Part shown: positions 63,036-64,000 of the stretch, piece after piece | Layout: the number at the start of each line of letters is the position of its first letter | How positions within the stretch are numbered: the first letter of the stretch is position 1 | Made by a program: the position numbers and the translations under genes | Assembly (NCBI RefSeq): GCF_001882345.1 | Contig: NZ_MINL01000001.1 | Location: forward strand, 124,001-188,000 | Direction of reading: 5' to 3' | Length of the DNA: 64,000 bases | DNA from: Halomonas sp. QHL1 | GTDB taxonomy: Bacteria; Pseudomonadota; Gammaproteobacteria; Pseudomonadales; Halomonadaceae | Notes under the pieces: model-generated | What the model was told of the DNA's origin: nothing | The model's database searches: none | The model's input: the letters and a program-made list of their open reading frames with translations, nothing else

Positions 63036-64000
63036 ATGGCCTGGAATGAGCCTGGTGGTGGCAACCAGCACGACCCTTGGAGCAGTGGCGGCCGACGCGG
63101 TGGAAATGATGGTGATGGAAACCGTGGCAATAATAATGGCGGCGACAACAACGGCAATAAAGGGGGCAACAACCAAGGCCCTCCTGACCTGGATGAAGCG
63201 CTGAAAAAGTTTCAGGATAAGCTCAACAGTATGTTGGGTGGTGGCAAAAAAGGCGGTGGCAAGAAAACTGGCGGTGGCGGTAGTGATAAAAACCGCAACC
63301 CCTTTGCGCTGCCAGGCTTGCTGGTTATCGTTGCGCTGGCGATCTGGGCCGCTATGGGTTTCTACTTAGTGGATCAATCAGAGCGTGGCGTTGTGCTCCG
63401 TTTTGGTGAATACCAGGACATCGTCAATCCCGGTCTTCAGTGGAACCCGCCGTTGATTGACGACGTTCGTATGGTTAACGTGACCCGCGTGCGCTCGCTG
63501 TCGCAGACACAGTCGATGCTGACTCGTGACGAAAACATTGTAGAAGTGGAAATTTCTGCTCAGTACCAAGTGGCTAATCCACGCGATTTCGTACTCAACG
63601 TACGTGATCCTGCTATCTCGATTGAGAACGCGCTGGATTCGGCACTACGTCACGTAGTGGGTGGTACCGATATGATCGATATCCTTACCTCGGGTCGTGA
63701 GATTCTGGGTAGCTCGGTCGCTAGTCGTCTGCAGTCCTATCTCGACAACTATGGTGCCGGTATTCGTCTACAAACCATCAACATTGAGTCTACTTCGGCG
63801 CCTGCGCCAGTGATTGACGCCTTCGATGATGTTATCCGCGCCCGTGAAGATCGCCAGCGTACGATCAACCAAGGTATCGCTTACGCCAACGCGATTATTC
63901 CAGAAGCGCAAGGTCAGGCGCAGCGTATTGTTGAGCAAGGGCAGGGTTACCGTGAATCGGTCGTTGCTGAAGCGCAAGGTCAAGCCAACCGCTTTAACTC
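63036..64000 (+). CDS. hflK: FtsH modulator HflK, 3' end cut by window
   Basis: SPFH/stomatin-family protein that, with HflC, surrounds and restrains the FtsH protease. 321 codons are present and the frame runs off the window. ATG 63036 has GGAG 7 nt upstream; the protein begins MAWNEPGGGNQHDPW. A Gly/Asn-rich cytoplasmic tail (about residues 5-85; rich in GG, NN and GK) precedes one membrane helix (ALPGLLVIVALAIWAAMGFY) and the SPFH domain (SERGVVLRFGEYQDIVNPGL, IVEVEISAQYQV, SALRHVVGGTDMIDIL). hflC should follow. Confidence 0.95.
   Translation, partial: MAWNEPGGGNQHDPWSSGGRRGGNDGDGNRGNNNGGDNNGNKGGNNQGPPDLDEALKKFQDKLNSMLGGGKKGGGKKTGGGGSDKNRNPFALPGLLVIVALAIWAAMGFYLVDQSERGVVLRFGEYQDIVNPGLQWNPPLIDDVRMVNVTRVRSLSQTQSMLTRDENIVEVEISAQYQVANPRDFVLNVRDPAISIENALDSALRHVVGGTDMIDILTSGREILGSSVASRLQSYLDNYGAGIRLQTINIESTSAPAPVIDAFDDVIRAREDRQRTINQGIAYANAIIPEAQGQAQRIVEQGQGYRESVVAEAQGQANRFN

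Overview
The window looks like a chromosomal segment of a halophilic gammaproteobacterium, most likely Halomonas or a close relative (Halomonadaceae). The evidence is the gene order (epmB/efp-epmA-psd-rsgA/orn-queG-nnrD-tsaE-amiB-mutL-miaA-hfq-hflX-hflK), the close similarity of many proteins to their E. coli counterparts, a group 2 Mrp Na+/H+ antiporter operon beside a bacterial voltage-gated Na+ channel, and a GC content that looks mid-fifties. No rRNA, tRNA, prophage, transposase or CRISPR array was found. Both ends cut genes: dctQ at the left, hflK at the right.

Layout. 1-8.2 kb: hexuronate/mannonate catabolism. A TRAP transporter (dctQM), fructuronate reductase (uxuB) and mannonate dehydratase (uxuA) face right. 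A kdgK-ghrB-HAD phosphatase operon faces left, behind a LacI-family regulator with a clear LacI-type operator just upstream of kdgK. Together they convert fructuronate to mannonate, 2-keto-3-deoxygluconate (KDG) and its 6-phosphate. 8.3-10.0 kb: a YcgR/PilZ plus degenerate HD-GYP protein. 10.3-12.7 kb: RNA methyltransferases cmoM and rsmC, then greB. 12.9-15.5 kb: a periplasmic TPR protein, then nudF-yqiB-cpdA, with a large hairpin covering the nudF ribosome binding site. 15.7-18.2 kb: cysDN (sulfate activation). 18.4-21.7 kb: a tungstate ABC transporter (tupBCA) opposite an HTH plus binding-protein-like regulator. 21.8-24.3 kb: PfpI-like protein, App1-like phosphatase, membrane zinc peptidase. 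24.3-25.3 kb: a GC-rich two-gene patch (cyclodeaminase-like protein, thioredoxin). 25.4-29 kb: cmoAB and pgi. 29.3-34.4 kb: parE-parC-serB. 34.6-40.5 kb: six-gene mrp operon. 40.7-44.4 kb: Na+ channel, leuA and an unrecognised membrane protein. 44.5-46.9 kb: a PQQ dehydrogenase whose membrane domain is a separate gene. 47.2-64 kb: the EF-P modification cluster and the conserved amiB-mutL-miaA-hfq-hflX-hflK superoperon.

Functional links: cmoM, cmoA and cmoB all act on the same wobble-uridine modification (cmo5U/mcmo5U); epmA and epmB make and attach the beta-lysine on EF-P; rsgA, rsmC, hflX, efp, miaA, queG and tsaE form a heavy translation and tRNA-modification theme; the Mrp antiporter and the voltage-gated channel move Na+ in opposite directions and share one intergenic region.

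I did not find a convincing new multi-gene system. Most of the window is conserved core genome. The best leads are regulatory or architectural: the hairpin masking the nudF Shine-Dalgarno, the c-di-GMP-type receptor with a ruined HD-GYP site, three 15-bp repeats ahead of pgi, the split PQQ dehydrogenase, the binding-protein-fused regulator of the tungstate operon, and several intergenic repeat elements.
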